Below the pieces are notes generated by a model that worked only from the letters and a program-made list of their open reading frames with translations, was not told the DNA's origin and ran no database searches. Position numbers and translations under genes: made by a program. A stretch of DNA of 8,097 bases from Campylobacteraceae bacterium UBA1877 (lineage in GTDB: Bacteria; Campylobacterota; Campylobacteria; Campylobacterales; Campylobacteraceae), in the NCBI GenBank assembly GCA_002352945.1, contig DDHL01000023.1, positions 26,136 through 34,232 on the forward strand. Reading direction: 5' to 3'. Shown here in pieces: positions 6,817 through 8,097 of the stretch. The stretch's first letter is position 1; each line of letters begins with the position of its first letter.

Positions 6817-6841
6817 TAACAAACATTTGTTATGTTTGTTA
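6817..6841 (-). terminator. weak AT-rich hairpin at the end of the aldolase-like gene
   Basis: Arms TAACAAACAT (6817-6826) and ATGTTTGTTA (6832-6841) form a perfect 10-bp stem with a 5-nt loop. On the minus strand the first arm begins with the TAA stop codon of the aldolase-like gene, and the hairpin is followed by ACTTTTTG. Position and T run suit an intrinsic terminator, but the stem has only two G/C pairs, so read-through into the chaperone operon is likely. It might instead be an operator. Confidence 0.4.
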
Positions 6842-7429
6842 GTGATGTTTTCCCATCTCGTGCTCATTGGCACGGTGAAGTAGTCTGCAACTATTATCCA
6901 ATAAAGCAATATTTTTTGCAATTTTGTGAATATCCCGCCCATAGGCGTAAACTCCATACCCTTTTATAACCATAATATTTGTCTTCTTCTCTTTCATGTA
7001 TCTATAAATTTCAACCTCGGCTCTTTCGTACCAATCTTCAAATTGACGAGGATTGTAAATTTCAACATTTCCAAAATGGATTACTCCAAAATAGTCTTTT
7101 GGAATGATTAAATCATGCGTAATGCTATAAGCCGTAGTAAAAGGAGGCATAGCGTAGCAAATATATTTTGCTTCGGGTATGTTTTTGTAAATATTTAGAT
7201 GGATTCCAGCATCTAAACTTGCCTCATTCCACCGGTAATCTTTTGTAAAATAGAGTTCAATCAAATCTGAACTTTTGATACCATCAAAAATGGCATCTTT
7301 TTTATTTATGATAAAACGATTGGATTCAACCCTAGCTGAGATTGCACCGTGGAATATGCCAAAAAAGTTCTTTCTAAACATAGACAAAGAGATCTCTTTT
7401 AATTGGCTTACAAGATAATCTTCAATCAT
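6839..7429 (-). CDS. class II aldolase/adducin-fold protein lacking the zinc histidines
   Basis: A 196-residue protein of the class II aldolase/adducin head family. The fold is suggested by FHGAISARVESNRFIINK (family block GNiSvR near 26-43), AGIHLNIYKNIPEAKYI (family lH..iYr..p...a, 74-90) and GYGVYAYGRDIHKIAKNI (family HGvvv.G..l.eA, 157-174). The metal ligands of active members, an HxH pair and a later H, are here Y92, M94 and Y158, so classical aldolase or epimerase chemistry is not expected. The ATG at 7429 is chosen over an in-frame TTG at 7435 because AAGG (complement of 7436-7439) is 6 nt from the ATG but adjacent to the TTG. It is divergent from rsmH, from a compact shared promoter. 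Physiological role unknown; it may bind a small molecule or protein. Confidence 0.75.
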   Translation of the reverse strand: MIEDYLVSQLKEISLSMFRKNFFGIFHGAISARVESNRFIINKKDAIFDGIKSSDLIELYFTKDYRWNEASLDAGIHLNIYKNIPEAKYICYAMPPFTTAYSITHDLIIPKDYFGVIHFGNVEIYNPRQFEDWYERAEVEIYRYMKEKKTNIMVIKGYGVYAYGRDIHKIAKNIALLDNSCRLLHRANEHEMGKHH

Positions 7430-7457
7430 TTTCAACCTTTTTCAAACTCTGTTTGGG

Positions 7458-7464
7458 TATTATA
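7458..7464. promoter_or_regulatory. overlapping divergent -10 elements for rsmH (+) and the aldolase-like gene (-)
   Basis: The 11-nt near-dyad GGTATTATACC (7456-7466) gives a perfect TATAAT on the minus strand (complement of 7459-7464) and TATTAT on the plus strand (7458-7463). Transcription would begin near 7452 leftward and near 7470 rightward, giving leaders of roughly 23 and 26 nt. The only space between the two genes is 66 bp, so both promoters must lie here. Confidence 0.55.
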
Positions 7465-7475
7465 CCACCACCGTC

Positions 7476-7485
7476 TTACATGTAA
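7476..7485. promoter_or_regulatory. TTACATGTAA palindrome joined to rsmH ribosome-binding site
   Basis: The perfect dyad runs into AGGA, forming the AAAGGA Shine-Dalgarno sequence of rsmH (7484-7489). It lies about 6 nt after the predicted rsmH transcription start. It also overlaps the place where a -35 element of the leftward promoter would fall (about 7482-7487). A bound protein could therefore affect both genes; this is inference. Confidence 0.6.
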
Positions 7486-7495
7486 AGGATTGTTT

Positions 7496-8097
7496 TTGGA
7501 ATCACCTCATATACCTGTCTTGCTTGATGCAGTTGTAGATGCATTTAAGGGGTGTGATGGCCTAATGGTTGATTGTACTTTAGGTTATGGCGGACACTCT
7601 CAAGCACTTTTGGAAGCGAATCCTAACTTAAAACTTATAGGATGTGACCGAGATAGCGAAGCGATAGCTTTTAGCAAAAAACGTCTTGAAAAATTTGGCA
7701 ATAGAGTGCAAATTATTCATGGTCCATTTTCAACCCTTCTAGAGCAAATTGATCCAAGCGAGGTTCGTGGGATTTTGGCAGATATTGGATTATCTTCTTT
7801 GCAAATCGATAAACCTTCCAGAGGATTTGGATTAGATTCGCCAGTTTTGGATATGAGGATGGATAAAAGCGCTTCGCTTAGTGCATATGATGTTGTCAAT
7901 TCATACTCATTTGAAGCTCTAGGAGAGGTTTTGCGTGAGTATGGGGAGTTAAAGGAGTGGAAGAGCATTACTCAAAAAATTATTCAAGCTAGAGAATTTG
8001 GAGAAATTAAAAGTGCAAAAGAGTTGGCGCAACTAGTTGGGACAAAACCGCGCCATGGCCGAAAAGTTTCAACTGCAACACTAGTATTTCAAGCTAT
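7496..8097 (+). CDS. rsmH: 16S rRNA m4C1402 methyltransferase RsmH (MraW), 3' end missing
   Basis: RsmH transfers a methyl group from S-adenosylmethionine to N4 of cytidine 1402 in the 16S rRNA decoding site. The 200 complete codons here are about two thirds of the usual ~305. Visible blocks: SPHIPVLLDAVVDAF at the N-terminus (family H.PVLL.E); SAM motif I DCTLGYGGHS (26-35); GCDRD (49-53), the acidic ribose contact; ADIGLSSLQID (95-105); and RGFGLDSPVLDMRMD (109-123), all diagnostic. The start is TTG at 7496, with AAAGGA at 7484-7489 and a 6-nt spacer. A second in-frame TTG at 7490 touches the ribosome-binding site and is unlikely, and no ATG precedes the HIPVLL block. The gene lies near ftsA/ftsZ but outside any larger dcw cluster, as in Campylobacter. 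Confidence 0.95.
   Translation, partial: MESPHIPVLLDAVVDAFKGCDGLMVDCTLGYGGHSQALLEANPNLKLIGCDRDSEAIAFSKKRLEKFGNRVQIIHGPFSTLLEQIDPSEVRGILADIGLSSLQIDKPSRGFGLDSPVLDMRMDKSASLSAYDVVNSYSFEALGEVLREYGELKEWKSITQKIIQAREFGEIKSAKELAQLVGTKPRHGRKVSTATLVFQA

Noticed and set aside
6868..6889. TGGCAC followed by CTGCA, resembling a sigma-54 promoter
   Set aside because: The GG and GC elements are about 16 nt apart rather than 10, and the site lies inside the aldolase-like coding region pointing antisense.
7430..7435. TTG at 7435 as the start of the aldolase-like gene
   Set aside because: The AAGG ribosome-binding site is directly adjacent, leaving no spacer; the in-frame ATG at 7429 has a 6-nt spacer.
7490..7492. 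TTG at 7490 as the start of rsmH
   Set aside because: It touches the AAAGGA site; the TTG at 7496 has a 6-nt spacer and the same reading frame.
7717..7968. 83-codon open frame on the minus strand
   Set aside because: It lies wholly antisense to rsmH, whose conserved motifs cover the same bases, and its translation has no recognisable features.

Overview
The window reads as a housekeeping stretch of a Campylobacterota (epsilonproteobacterial) chromosome. The evidence is low GC with A/T-rich codon use, the protein sequences, and the gene neighbourhood. A PpiD-like membrane chaperone followed by ftsA and ftsZ, with rsmH (mraW) divergent next to it, is the arrangement I recall from Campylobacter jejuni (Cj0693c-Cj0696). 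A Ste24-type protease next to prmC is what I recall from Helicobacter pylori (HP0381/HP0382). I cannot name the genus. Accessory genes, mobile elements, tRNA, rRNA and CRISPR are not visible.

Layout. (1) Positions 1-128, minus: 5' end of an ABC ATPase, probably ABC-F type, cut by the window edge. (2) Positions 129-253: divergent promoter region with two copies of a TTACATGTAA palindrome. (3) Positions 254-2721, plus: a tight three-gene operon with 1-nt gaps, encoding a Ste24/M48 membrane metalloprotease, the release-factor methyltransferase PrmC, and a four-helix DUF4149-like membrane protein. (4) Positions 2719-2748: an 11-bp terminator hairpin between convergent operons. Its T tract on the minus strand comes from the last codons of the DUF4149-like gene. 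(5) Positions 6725 down to 2753, minus: PpiD-like chaperone, ftsA and ftsZ, closely packed. (6) Positions 6839-7429, minus: a class II aldolase/adducin-fold protein lacking its metal-binding histidines. (7) Positions 7430-7495: a compact divergent promoter with a third palindrome. (8) From 7496, plus: rsmH, starting at TTG and running off the window.

Function. FtsA and FtsZ build the division ring. The PpiD-like protein would help fold exported proteins at the inner membrane. RsmH modifies 16S rRNA, and PrmC modifies peptide release factors.

The most unusual signal is not a gene. The palindrome TTACATGTAA occurs four times. Three copies lie in the leaders of ABC, M48 and rsmH, and each runs directly into the Shine-Dalgarno sequence (TTACATGTAA(A)GGA). 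Two 9-of-10 copies lie inside genes. This looks like a shared operator or a highly iterated palindrome that I do not recognise as described.
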